This document shows, piece after piece, positions 25,751 through 33,660 of a stretch of DNA of 64,000 bases. The translations under genes and the position numbers were made by a program. How positions within the stretch are numbered: the stretch's first letter is position 1; each line of letters opens with the position of its first letter. Source of the stretch: Pseudonocardia sp. TRM90224 (GTDB lineage: Bacteria > Actinomycetota > Actinomycetes > Mycobacteriales > Pseudonocardiaceae); assembly GCF_021245725.1 (NCBI RefSeq), contig NZ_JAJGSX010000014.1, positions 167,531 to 231,530 of the forward strand. The letters run 5' to 3'. The notes beneath the pieces are model-generated. The model saw only the letters and a list, made by a program, of their open reading frames with translations, had not been told where the DNA came from and made no database searches.

Positions 25751-26766
25751 GCCTTGGCCTCCGCCGATGCGCTCGTCCACCACTCGACGAGCCCGCGCAG
25801 GCCCGTCTTGAGGTCGATCTCCGGGCGCCAGCCGAGCTTCTCCTCGGCGTGGGAGATGTCGGCCAGCCTGCGGGTGACGCCGTTGACGGCGCGCGCGGGC
25901 CCGAACTCTGGCTTCAGGTCGGAGCCCATCACCGCGAGCAGGTCCTCGGCGAGCCCGGCGAGGCTCGTCTCGGTGGCGCTCGCGATGTTGAACACGTCGT
26001 CGGTGACGTCGGCCTGCGCGGCCAGCACGTTCGCCCGCGCGATGTCGTGGACGTGCACGAAGTCCATCGTCTGCTGGCCGTCGCCGAAGATCAGCGGGGC
26101 CTCGCCGCGGCCGATGCGCTCCATCCAGCGGATGAGCACCTCGGTGTAGACGCCGTGGGTGTCCATGCGCGGGCCGTACACGTTGAAGTAGCGCAGCGCC
26201 ACGTAGTCGAGGTCCTGCATCGCCTTGAAGCTGCGCAGCATGCCCTCGTTGAACGCCTTCGCGGCGCCGTAGAACGTGTCGTTGTTGTAGGGGTGGTGCC
26301 GCTCGGTCGTCGGGAACGACTCGGCGAGGCCGTACACCGAGGCCGACGACGACGCGACGACCTTGCCGACACCGGCCGCCGACGCCGCCTCGATCACGTT
26401 GAACGTGCCGTCGACCAGCGACTCCAGCGCGAGCCGCGGCTGCTCGGCGCACTGCGTGATGCGCAGCGCCGCGAGGTGGAACACGACGTCGACGCCCTCG
26501 GTGAGCGACTCGACGAGCTTGCGGTCGTTGATGTCGCCCTCGACGATCGCGAGCTTGTCGCCGGCCGCGGCCTGCGCCGCGGCGAGGTTCTCCCGGCGGC
26601 CGCGCGCGAAGTTGTCGATGACGGTGATCTCGGCGGCGCCGGCATCGACGAGCTGGTCGACCAGCGCCGACCCGATCGTCCCCGCGCCGCCGGTGACCAG
26701 GATGCGCTGGCCGTCGATCGGCTGTGCAGTTGTCAGTGCCGATGGTTCGCTCGCACGCTCGCTCAC
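25747..26766 (-). CDS. NAD-dependent nucleotide-sugar epimerase/dehydratase
   Basis: A 339-residue extended short-chain dehydrogenase. It has the NAD-binding ILVTGGAGTIGSALVDQL, VFHLAALRITQCAE, the catalytic SSSASVYG and YGAAK (Tyr-x3-Lys), and the substrate-binding YFNVYGPRMDTHGVYTEV. Candidates are a 4-epimerase or a 4,6-dehydratase; the context of sugar amination allows either. The GTG at 26766 is chosen because it overlaps the stop of the oxidoreductase as GTGA, matching the rest of the chain, though the first 15 residues before QRILVTGG look non-conserved. Confidence 0.88.
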   Translation of the reverse strand: MSERASEPSALTTAQPIDGQRILVTGGAGTIGSALVDQLVDAGAAEITVIDNFARGRRENLAAAQAAAGDKLAIVEGDINDRKLVESLTEGVDVVFHLAALRITQCAEQPRLALESLVDGTFNVIEAASAAGVGKVVASSSASVYGLAESFPTTERHHPYNNDTFYGAAKAFNEGMLRSFKAMQDLDYVALRYFNVYGPRMDTHGVYTEVLIRWMERIGRGEAPLIFGDGQQTMDFVHVHDIARANVLAAQADVTDDVFNIASATETSLAGLAEDLLAVMGSDLKPEFGPARAVNGVTRRLADISHAEEKLGWRPEIDLKTGLRGLVEWWTSASAEAKA

Positions 26767-27857
26767 GCGATCACTCCGTTGCTCCCGGCCGAAAGGTGTG
26801 CCGGCTGGTCGACGTCGCGGATCGGGACGAACGCCCCGCCGCTGCTCAGGCTCGTGGACGCGGCTTCGAGCATCGCGAGCACGCGCAGGCCCGACCAGCC
26901 GTCGGTCAGCGGCGCGCGCTTCTCGTTGATCGCCGCCACGAACTCGGCCATCACCCCGCGCAGCGCCTCGTTGTTCGGCATGGCGGGCGCCACCATGTCG
27001 CCGTTGCGGTAGGAGACGATCGTCGCGGCCCGGTCGTCGAGGTCGAGGGTCTCCGCGGAGATGCCGACGCCGCTGTCGTAGACGGCCAGCTTCTGGTTCA
27101 TCGAGAGGTCGTCCCAGACGACCATCCGCTGCGAGCCACCGATGATCATGTTGCGGATCTTGGTAGGGGACAGCCAGTTCACGTGCACGTGCGCGAGCAC
27201 GCCGTTCGAGAGCTTGAGCGTGAGGTACGCGACGCACGCGCGGCCGGCGCCGACCGGGTCGGAGCCCTGCGCGGCGACCTCCACAGCCGTGACGCCGGGC
27301 GGCAGGATGTTCTCGAAGATCGACAGGTCGTGCGGCGCGAGGTCCCACAGCACGTCGACGTCGCGCTGGACGATCCCGAGGTTGATCCGCACCGAGTCGA
27401 GGTACTGCAGCTCGCCGAGCTCACCGCCGTGGATCATCTGGCGCAGCTGCTGGACGGCGTTCGTGTAGCAGAACGTGTGGTCGATCATCAGCACCTGGCC
27501 GAGCCGGTCGGCCGTCTCGACGAGCGCGCGGCCCTCGTCGTACGTCGGCGCGAGCGGCTTCTCGACCAGCACGTGCTTGCCGGCCTCCAGCGCCGCCATG
27601 GCGACCGCGTAGTGCGAGGCGGCCGGCGTCGCGATCGCGACGGCGTCGACTGCTGGGTCGGCGAGCACCTCGTCGACCGAGGTGGCGACCTGGACCGTCG
27701 AGTACTCGCCGAGCACCTTCGCGGCGCGGGCAGCGTCGAGGTCGCAGAGGTACCGCAGCTGGAGCTCGGGGGTCGCCTGCGCGTTCCGGACCAGGTTCGG
27801 ACCCCAGTACCCCGCGCCGATCACCGCGACGCCGAGGCGTGGAGGTGCGGATGTCAC
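26763..27857 (-). CDS. Gfo/Idh/MocA-type sugar dehydrogenase (WbpB/WlbA-like)
   Basis: A 364-residue NAD(P)-dependent oxidoreductase. The Rossmann domain starts LGVAVIGAGYWGPNLVRN, followed by VDAVAIATPAASHYAVA and the signature GKHVLVEKPLA with its catalytic lysine. WbpB/WlbA-type members oxidise C-3 of a UDP-N-acetyl-hexuronic acid, giving the keto-sugar that a DegT enzyme then aminates. The GTG at 27857 is preceded by AGAGAGGA, which decides it over upstream in-frame ATGs. First gene of the coupled chain; the 170-bp gap upstream may hold its promoter. Confidence 0.88.
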   Translation of the reverse strand: MTSAPPRLGVAVIGAGYWGPNLVRNAQATPELQLRYLCDLDAARAAKVLGEYSTVQVATSVDEVLADPAVDAVAIATPAASHYAVAMAALEAGKHVLVEKPLAPTYDEGRALVETADRLGQVLMIDHTFCYTNAVQQLRQMIHGGELGELQYLDSVRINLGIVQRDVDVLWDLAPHDLSIFENILPPGVTAVEVAAQGSDPVGAGRACVAYLTLKLSNGVLAHVHVNWLSPTKIRNMIIGGSQRMVVWDDLSMNQKLAVYDSGVGISAETLDLDDRAATIVSYRNGDMVAPAMPNNEALRGVMAEFVAAINEKRAPLTDGWSGLRVLAMLEAASTSLSSGGAFVPIRDVDQPAHLSAGSNGVIA

Positions 27858-28027
27858 AGTCGTCCTCTCTGCAGTCGATTGATGCGCAGTGAGCACGCGA
27901 CCACGGTGTTCGCGGGCGGCGCGCTGCACGCGATCGTGCACGCCGGGCCCTCCCGGGCACTGGCACGGCCTCCACTATGGCATTGCGCCACGTAGCGCCG
28001 GCACGGCCCCACGGGCCGCCGGGGCGG

Positions 28028-28978
28028 TCAGCGGATCGAGCGGACCCACTCCATCGTGCGCGCCGTGCCCGTCGCGAGATCGGTCGCGGGCGGCAGGTCG
28101 AGCTCGGAACGCACGCGGCTCACGTCGAGGCAGCTGCGCTGCAGCTCACCGGGCCGCGCCGGCGCGAACTCCGGGTCCTGCCCTGCCGCGCCGCCGCTGA
28201 CCTGCGCCGACAGCGCCCTGAACAGCTCGATGACGCTGACCTCGGTGCCGGTGCCGACGTTGTAGGTGTCGTGCTGGAGGTGCTCGGCGGTCGCCGCGGC
28301 GACGTTCGCGGCCGCGACGTCGTCGACGTAGACGTAGTCGCGGGTCTGCGTGCCGTCGCCGAAGATCATGGGGCGGCGCCCGGCGAGCAGCTCGTCGCAG
28401 AAGATCGCGATGACGCCGGCGTCACCGCGCGGATCCTGCCGCGGACCGTAGACGTTGCCATAGCGGAGCGTGACGACGTCCAGGCCACGGGCCCGGCGGA
28501 ACCAGCGCGCGTACCGCTCGACCGTGAGCTTGCTGACACCGTAGGCCGACTCCGGGTCGGCCGGCACGGTCTCCGGGGTCGGCACGACGTCGGTGACGCC
28601 GTAGATCGCACCGCCCGTCGAGGTGTTCACCACCCGGCGCGCGCCCGCGGTGTGCGCCGCGGCGAAGACGTTGACCGAGCCGGTGACGTTGATGTCGGCG
28701 TCGCGCGCCGGGTCGACCATCGACGCGCGCACGTCGATCTGGGCGGCGAGGTGGAACACGACCTCGGGGCGGAAGTCGCGCATCTCCTTCTCGACGGCCG
28801 AGCCATCGCGGATGTCGAGCTCGACGAGCGTGGCGCCCGCGCTCATCGCCGCCGTCAGGTTGGAGCGCGACCCCCTGCTGAGGTCGTCGAGCACCAGCAC
28901 TTCGGCGCCACCACCGACCAGCCTGTCGACGACCGTAGATCCGATGAAGCCTGCACCGCCGGTGACCACTGCTCGCAC
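28028..28978 (-). CDS. NAD-dependent epimerase/dehydratase (UDP-glucose 4-epimerase-like)
   Basis: A 316-residue SDR enzyme with MRAVVTGGAGFIGSTVVDRL, VFHLAAQIDVRASM, catalytic Ser/Thr in NTSTGGAIYG, and YGVSK (Tyr-x3-Lys). The C-terminal region has LRYGNVYGPRQDPRGDAGVI and FGDGTQTRDYVYVDDVA. This pattern is shared by actinobacterial GalE-like enzymes interconverting UDP-Glc and UDP-Gal or their N-acetyl forms. It sits 13 bp after the GNAT gene on the same strand, so it supplies a precursor sugar for the same polymer. Confidence 0.88.
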   Translation of the reverse strand: MRAVVTGGAGFIGSTVVDRLVGGGAEVLVLDDLSRGSRSNLTAAMSAGATLVELDIRDGSAVEKEMRDFRPEVVFHLAAQIDVRASMVDPARDADINVTGSVNVFAAAHTAGARRVVNTSTGGAIYGVTDVVPTPETVPADPESAYGVSKLTVERYARWFRRARGLDVVTLRYGNVYGPRQDPRGDAGVIAIFCDELLAGRRPMIFGDGTQTRDYVYVDDVAAANVAAATAEHLQHDTYNVGTGTEVSVIELFRALSAQVSGGAAGQDPEFAPARPGELQRSCLDVSRVRSELDLPPATDLATGTARTMEWVRSIR

Positions 28979-28991
28979 GGTCGAAGCGTAG

Positions 28992-30074
28992 TCACCTCGA
29001 CATCCTGCGTTTCAGCGCGTCCCTCCCGGCCGTGCCCACGTGCTTGGCCGCCGCAGCGGTGAGCCGGGCGACCTCCAGGCCCTTCGACGCCAGCATCGCC
29101 GAGCGACCGGCAGCCGAGGGCGGGTAGGCGAGCACGTGGTCGATCTCGTGCACCTGGTCGGTCCACTGCAACTTGTACTGCTCGGCCGAGCCGAGCAGCT
29201 CGTACGAGCGCAGCCCGAGGTCGAACGCCCGCTCGATCATGTCGTGGCGCAGGATCAGCCCCGGCGCCAGCTTGCGGTGCGCCGGGTCGAAGCCGGTCTT
29301 GAGGAAGTAGTGCACGCCGTCCTGCTCCAGCGCGAGGTCGGCGGCGATGCCGACCCCGTCGAGCCGCATCAGCGCGAGGCGCAGGATCCCCTGCTCCGCC
29401 GCCCACCCGGCGAGGTCGGTGTAGAAGCGGGTGGTGTCGGGCCGCGAGAGGATCGCCGTCCCGTTCTCCGACTTCCAGCCCAACGCCTCGATGCGGAAGG
29501 CCTCGGCGAGCAGCTCCGGCAGGTTCTCGGAGCCGTCGTGCACGGTCAGCTCCAGCGTGCCGGCGCGCGCCAGCTTGTCGCGGCGCTTCTGCAACTGCCG
29601 CAGCCAGCGCTGGTCGCGGTGCTTCAGGTAGTCGTCGAACGGCCGGTCGACGGGGATGAAGGGTGAGCGCTGCAGGGGGGAGCGGTGCGCGCGGAACCCG
29701 CGGTCCCGGGCGAGCGCGACCACCTGCTGCGCGTCGTCGTCGACGAGGTTGCCGAGCTCGACCGACCAGAGCCCGCCGCGCAGCGCCTTGTCGACGACGT
29801 CGGTCCAGGCCTGCTCGTCCTCGGCGACCGGCCCGAACACGAACGTGTGCCAGTTGGTGAGGCCGGCCAGCCGACCCCGGCTGCGGGCCACGGGAAGCAC
29901 GCCGACCAACCGCCCGGCCCGGCGGACCCGGAGCACCTCCGGCCGGCCCGAGCCGAACGCCGTCCACCACGCCTTGAACCAGCCGGGCCGGTGGAACGGG
30001 GTGGCCGACACCCGCGTGGCGAGCTCGTCCCATTCCGCCGCAAATCGAGCATCTCCGGAGTACGCCTCGGGCAC
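28992..30074 (-). CDS. CelD/BcsL-type GNAT (FemAB-like) acetyltransferase
   Basis: A 360-residue protein with two GNAT-like halves. The C-terminal half contains LALMRLDGVGIAADLALEQD, YFLKTGFDPAHRKLAPGLIL and ELLGSAEQYKLQWTDQVHEI, the typical CelD/BioF2-like blocks. Such proteins in polysaccharide loci are thought to acylate sugars or cell-envelope precursors; the true acyl donor is rarely known. The GTG start lies one base after the stop of the GT2 gene, so the two are coupled. Confidence 0.82.
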   Translation of the reverse strand: MPEAYSGDARFAAEWDELATRVSATPFHRPGWFKAWWTAFGSGRPEVLRVRRAGRLVGVLPVARSRGRLAGLTNWHTFVFGPVAEDEQAWTDVVDKALRGGLWSVELGNLVDDDAQQVVALARDRGFRAHRSPLQRSPFIPVDRPFDDYLKHRDQRWLRQLQKRRDKLARAGTLELTVHDGSENLPELLAEAFRIEALGWKSENGTAILSRPDTTRFYTDLAGWAAEQGILRLALMRLDGVGIAADLALEQDGVHYFLKTGFDPAHRKLAPGLILRHDMIERAFDLGLRSYELLGSAEQYKLQWTDQVHEIDHVLAYPPSAAGRSAMLASKGLEVARLTAAAAKHVGTAGRDALKRRMSR

Positions 30075-30075
30075 C

Positions 30076-31236
30076 TCAGACCCCTGCTCGATCGAGCCGG
30101 CGCCGGCGCCACACCTGTCGCAACCGGCGTGCGGCTGCCGTCAGCACCAGCGGGCTCAGCATCGCCGACGCCTTCTGGCCGAGCGTTGTGCGCACCCGCA
30201 GCGCGTGCCACTCCGGCAGCTTGTTCAGCTGGGCCGCGCCGCCGACCGTCTCGCTCGCGAACTCGACGAGCAGCCGCGCCGCGCGCTCGTCGTACCGGCC
30301 CTTGTCGTAGGAGCGCGACACCCGCAGCAGCGCGTCGCCGGCCAGCCTGCGCCGCACCTTGCGCTCCAGCCGCTCGGCGTCGCGCAGCCGACCGGCCGAC
30401 TTGCGCACGAGCGTCGTGTAGGCCAGCAGCCGCATCCGCAGGTCGCCGACGCCGCCGTCGCGATCCTCGTACGCAACCGACATGTTCGACGCGTGTCCAC
30501 GGACGTAGGCCTGGTCAGCGTGGGCGATGAAGCCGACCTTCCCGTACAGCGCGAGCCGCATCCACACCTCGAGGTCGCTGGTGTGCAGCAGCTCGGGGTC
30601 GTACCCGCCGGCCTGCTTCTGCACGGACGTGCGCACGATGGCGGCCGGGGAGGAGACCGGGTTGACGCCGAGCGCGAACCGGCGCCGCAGCCACTCCTGA
30701 CCGGAGTAGATCTTCCATTCCGCGCCCGCGGTGCGGGCGGGCGGCAGCGGCAGGCTGCCGTCCCAGTCCAGGGCGTTGCCGTAGACGAAGGCGACGTCGG
30801 GATCGGCTTCCATCAGCGCCGTCGCCCTGCGCAGCGCGCCGGGCGGGAGTGCGTCGTCGGCGGAGAGCAGCATCGTGTAGTCGGCGGCGGCCCACTCCAT
30901 GACGCCTTCGTTGAAGGTGGCGATGTGGCCGCGGTTCTGCTCGTGCACGCTCACCGTGACCCGGTCGTCCGCGGCGGCCAGCTCGGCCGCGACGTCGGCG
31001 CTCCCGTCGCCGGAGGCGTCGTCGATCACCAGCACCCGGACGGTGACACCTTCCTGGTCGAGCACGCTGCGCACGGCCGTCGGCAGCATCTCGCCGTACC
31101 GGTAGCACGGCACGGCGACGTCGACGGTCGGGCCAGGGTTCGGCCCGGAGTCGGTCGGCCCGGAGTCGGTCGGCCCAGAGTCGGTCGGCCCAGAGTCGGT
31201 CGGCCCTTGCTCGGGCCTGACGTTCGGCAAAGACAA
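30076..31236 (-). CDS. Glycosyltransferase family 2 with repetitive N-terminal extension
   Basis: A 386-residue GT-A transferase. After a roughly 28-residue extension with four copies of GPTDS, the catalytic domain starts VDVAVPCYRYGEMLPTAV and has VRVLVIDDASGDGS, YTMLLSADDALPPGAL (DxD-like SADD) and LEVWMRLALYGKVG. The TTG at 31236 is chosen because GGAGG stands just upstream (TGCGGAGGACCG); an in-frame ATG at 31293 would add 19 residues but has no such site. First gene of the leftward block ending near 28.0 kb. It probably extends the repeat unit in the cytoplasm. Confidence 0.85.
   Translation of the reverse strand: MSLPNVRPEQGPTDSGPTDSGPTDSGPTDSGPNPGPTVDVAVPCYRYGEMLPTAVRSVLDQEGVTVRVLVIDDASGDGSADVAAELAAADDRVTVSVHEQNRGHIATFNEGVMEWAAADYTMLLSADDALPPGALRRATALMEADPDVAFVYGNALDWDGSLPLPPARTAGAEWKIYSGQEWLRRRFALGVNPVSSPAAIVRTSVQKQAGGYDPELLHTSDLEVWMRLALYGKVGFIAHADQAYVRGHASNMSVAYEDRDGGVGDLRMRLLAYTTLVRKSAGRLRDAERLERKVRRRLAGDALLRVSRSYDKGRYDERAARLLVEFASETVGGAAQLNKLPEWHALRVRTTLGQKASAMLSPLVLTAAARRLRQVWRRRRLDRAGV
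31145..31204. repeat. 15-bp tandem repeat (4 copies) coding GPTDS
   Basis: Four near-identical 15-bp units (GGAGTCGGTCGGCCC or AGAGTCGGTCGGCCC on the + strand) lie near the 5' end of the GT2 gene. The repeat is in frame, so changes in copy number would lengthen or shorten a linker before the catalytic domain. Confidence 0.8.
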
Positions 31237-31806
31237 CGGTCCTCCGCAGATTTCCAACCCGTCATGTCCGCCCCCGAACACGTGACCACCCATCGGCTTG
31301 CTCGAGGAGTCCTCTGCTCAGCTGCAGGATGATGACGTGCTGGCTGCCCGCTGGAGTACAGCGGCATCGCCCGGTCGGGGTAACGGTAGCGCGACCCCGC
31401 AGTTACGGCCTGTTCAGGTGAGCGGCCGGCCGTCCCCTCGGTCAGGTCGGCGCCCGGGCTCGATCTGGGCAGCGTTCGACAGGCTGTTGCAACCTACTGG
31501 CGTCTCGGACGTCTTGAAGGGTGTGGGGACGGACCGGCAGGGGACCGGAGGCGGGCCAAGGGGGGCCGTCACCGGAGTCGCGTCCGATGTGTTGCAGGTC
31601 TCCATCGGGGGAATGTGCCCTGCTCGTGGAGCGGATTTCAGCAATAGGGGTACCAGCTTCCGGTTGAATTCGGTAACAGGCTCCGAGGGCCTGCCGATCG
31701 ACTGGTAGAGGGCTGGTGCGCCACCCGTCGAACTCGACGGATCGCTCCCCGGTCGGCGCTGACCGTCCTCCGCATTGCAAGGACGTCAAGGCATAGGGGT
31801 GGAAAG
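31237..31806. promoter_or_regulatory. 570-bp divergent intergenic region upstream of the CslA-like gene
   Basis: No gene is convincing here. A 136-codon open frame (31298-31708, +) has no recognisable features. The stretch separates the leftward GT2 operon from the rightward CslA-GlxA cluster and should carry both promoters. Directly before the CslA gene is TTGCAAGGACGTCAAGGCAT then AGGGGTGGAAAGGTG: a possible -35-like TTGCAA and a purine-rich ribosome-binding site. The unusual length could allow regulator binding or a long leader, but I see no riboswitch-like structure. Confidence 0.45.
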
Positions 31807-33660
31807 GTGTTCAAGAGATCCATGGATCTGGTCGCCGGGGGAAGCGGCGCGACCGGGTCACGGGGGGCGGATCGCGGTGCCGTGGCACCGTCGCGAAAGG
31901 ACTTCACCCGGCTCGCCGGGCGGATCACTGAGCCGCCGGAGGGTCCCTACCAGGTGCAATACCGGCGGGTCGACGCGGATGGCGGCAAGTCGGCCGTCCT
32001 GCGCACCCTGCTGGTCGTCCTGATCAACGTTGCGATCGAGGTCGTGTTCGTCGTCTGGCTGTTCCTGCCGGCGCACCGTCCCGAGTTCGACGAGTTCACG
32101 CCGGTCACGAATGCGGCGAATATCTTCGTGATCGTTTCGGTGGCACTCGTCGAAGGTCTTCGACTGGTCAACGTCTTTTCTCTGTCGCTGGCATCGCTGA
32201 TCGCCCGGGATCCGATCCCGGTGCGCCCGGACCCGAGCATGCGGGTGGCTTTCATCACAACGATCGTTCCTGGTAAGGAGCCGATCGAGATGGTGCGGGC
32301 GACGCTGCGCGCCGCCCGGCGGATCCGCTACCCGGGGCGCCTCGACGTCTGGTTGCTCGACGAGGGCGACGACCCGCAGGTGAAGGCGATGTGCCAGGCC
32401 GAGGGTGTGCGGCACTTCAGCCGGAAGGGCATCCAGGAGTACAACCAGCCGAAGGGCGCCTTCAAGGCCAAGACCAAGCACGGCAACTACAACGCCTGGA
32501 TCGACAAGCACGGCTACCGCTACGACGTCTTCATGTCGGTGGACCCCGATCACGTGCCGGTCCCCGAATACGCGGAGCGCATGCTCGGCTACTTCCGCGA
32601 CCCCGACGTGGCCTACGTCGTGGGCCCGCAGTGCTACGCGAACGTCGACAACTTCGTCACCAAGGCGGCCGAGTCGCAGCAGTTCCCGTTCCACTCGGTG
32701 ATCCAGCGCGCCGCGAACGCCTACGGCGCCGCGATGCTCGTCGGCACCAACAACGCGGTGCGGATCGACGCGCTGAGCGTCATCGGCGGCCTGCGCGACT
32801 CGATCACCGAGGACATGGCGACCGGCCTCGCGCTGCACTCCCGGCGCAATCCGGCGACCGGCGGCCGCTGGCACTCGGTCTACACGCCCGACGTCGTGGC
32901 CGTCGGTGAGGGCCCGTCGTCGTGGGGCGACTACTTCGGTCAGCAGCTGCGCTGGTCGCGCGGCACGTTCGAGCTGCTCTCGGGCGCGTTCTGGCGGCGC
33001 CAGCACCGCCTCGGCGGCCTGCGCCCGCTGCACTACCTGCTCATCACGGCGTTCTACCCGTCGATGGCGCTGGGCTGGATCCTCGGCGCGGTCAACGCGG
33101 TGATCTACCTGACGCTCGGCGCCTCGGGCATCGTGGTGCCGCCGGAGCTGTGGCTGGCGCTCTACATCGACGCGACGCTCTTCCAGCTGTGGGTCTACGT
33201 GCGCAACCGCCGCTTCAACGTGAGCCCGTTCGAGGAGGAGGGCTCGCCGGGCCTGCGCGGGATGCTGATGTCGGTGCTCACCGCGCCGATCTACGCCTCC
33301 GGCCTCATCGCCACGCTGCTGCGCCGGCCCGCCCGGTTCGTCGTGACGCCCAAGGCCGTGGCCAGCAGCACCGACGGGATCTGGACGTTCTCCAGGCACC
33401 TGCTGTGGGCCGCGATCCTCGGCGGTGCCATCATCGCGGCGTTCGTTCAGGGCTACGCGAACGTCGACGTGCTCATGTGGCCCTCGCTCGCGCTGTTGAT
33501 CGCGTTGATGCCCGCGATGCTGTGCTGGCTCGACAGGCCGAGCGCCGGCGCCACCGGCGCGCAGCCGGTCCTGGCGCCGGTCCAGCAGGGCCGCAGCACC
33601 GGCAGTGCAGTCGGTGTGATGGTCGACGGGCCGACGGAGAGAATGAAAGCGGTGGCATGA
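31807..33660 (+). CDS. cslA: Cellulose synthase-like processive GT2 (CslA-type)
   Basis: A 617-residue membrane-bound processive beta-glycan synthase. Two helices (about 60-85 and 97-120) precede the GT2 domain. The catalytic set is present: DVWLLDEGDD, VDPDH, the TED in SITEDMATG, and QxxRW as QQLRWSRG. At least five helices follow residue 400. In Streptomyces CslA makes a beta-(1,4) glycan at hyphal tips together with GlxA, and the same two genes overlap here by 4 bp. The GTG at 31807 follows GGGGTGGAAAG closely; ATG at 31822 is possible. A PilZ domain was not recognised, so c-di-GMP control is not evident. Confidence 0.9.
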   Translation: MFKRSMDLVAGGSGATGSRGADRGAVAPSRKDFTRLAGRITEPPEGPYQVQYRRVDADGGKSAVLRTLLVVLINVAIEVVFVVWLFLPAHRPEFDEFTPVTNAANIFVIVSVALVEGLRLVNVFSLSLASLIARDPIPVRPDPSMRVAFITTIVPGKEPIEMVRATLRAARRIRYPGRLDVWLLDEGDDPQVKAMCQAEGVRHFSRKGIQEYNQPKGAFKAKTKHGNYNAWIDKHGYRYDVFMSVDPDHVPVPEYAERMLGYFRDPDVAYVVGPQCYANVDNFVTKAAESQQFPFHSVIQRAANAYGAAMLVGTNNAVRIDALSVIGGLRDSITEDMATGLALHSRRNPATGGRWHSVYTPDVVAVGEGPSSWGDYFGQQLRWSRGTFELLSGAFWRRQHRLGGLRPLHYLLITAFYPSMALGWILGAVNAVIYLTLGASGIVVPPELWLALYIDATLFQLWVYVRNRRFNVSPFEEEGSPGLRGMLMSVLTAPIYASGLIATLLRRPARFVVTPKAVASSTDGIWTFSRHLLWAAILGGAIIAAFVQGYANVDVLMWPSLALLIALMPAMLCWLDRPSAGATGAQPVLAPVQQGRSTGSAVGVMVDGPTERMKAVA

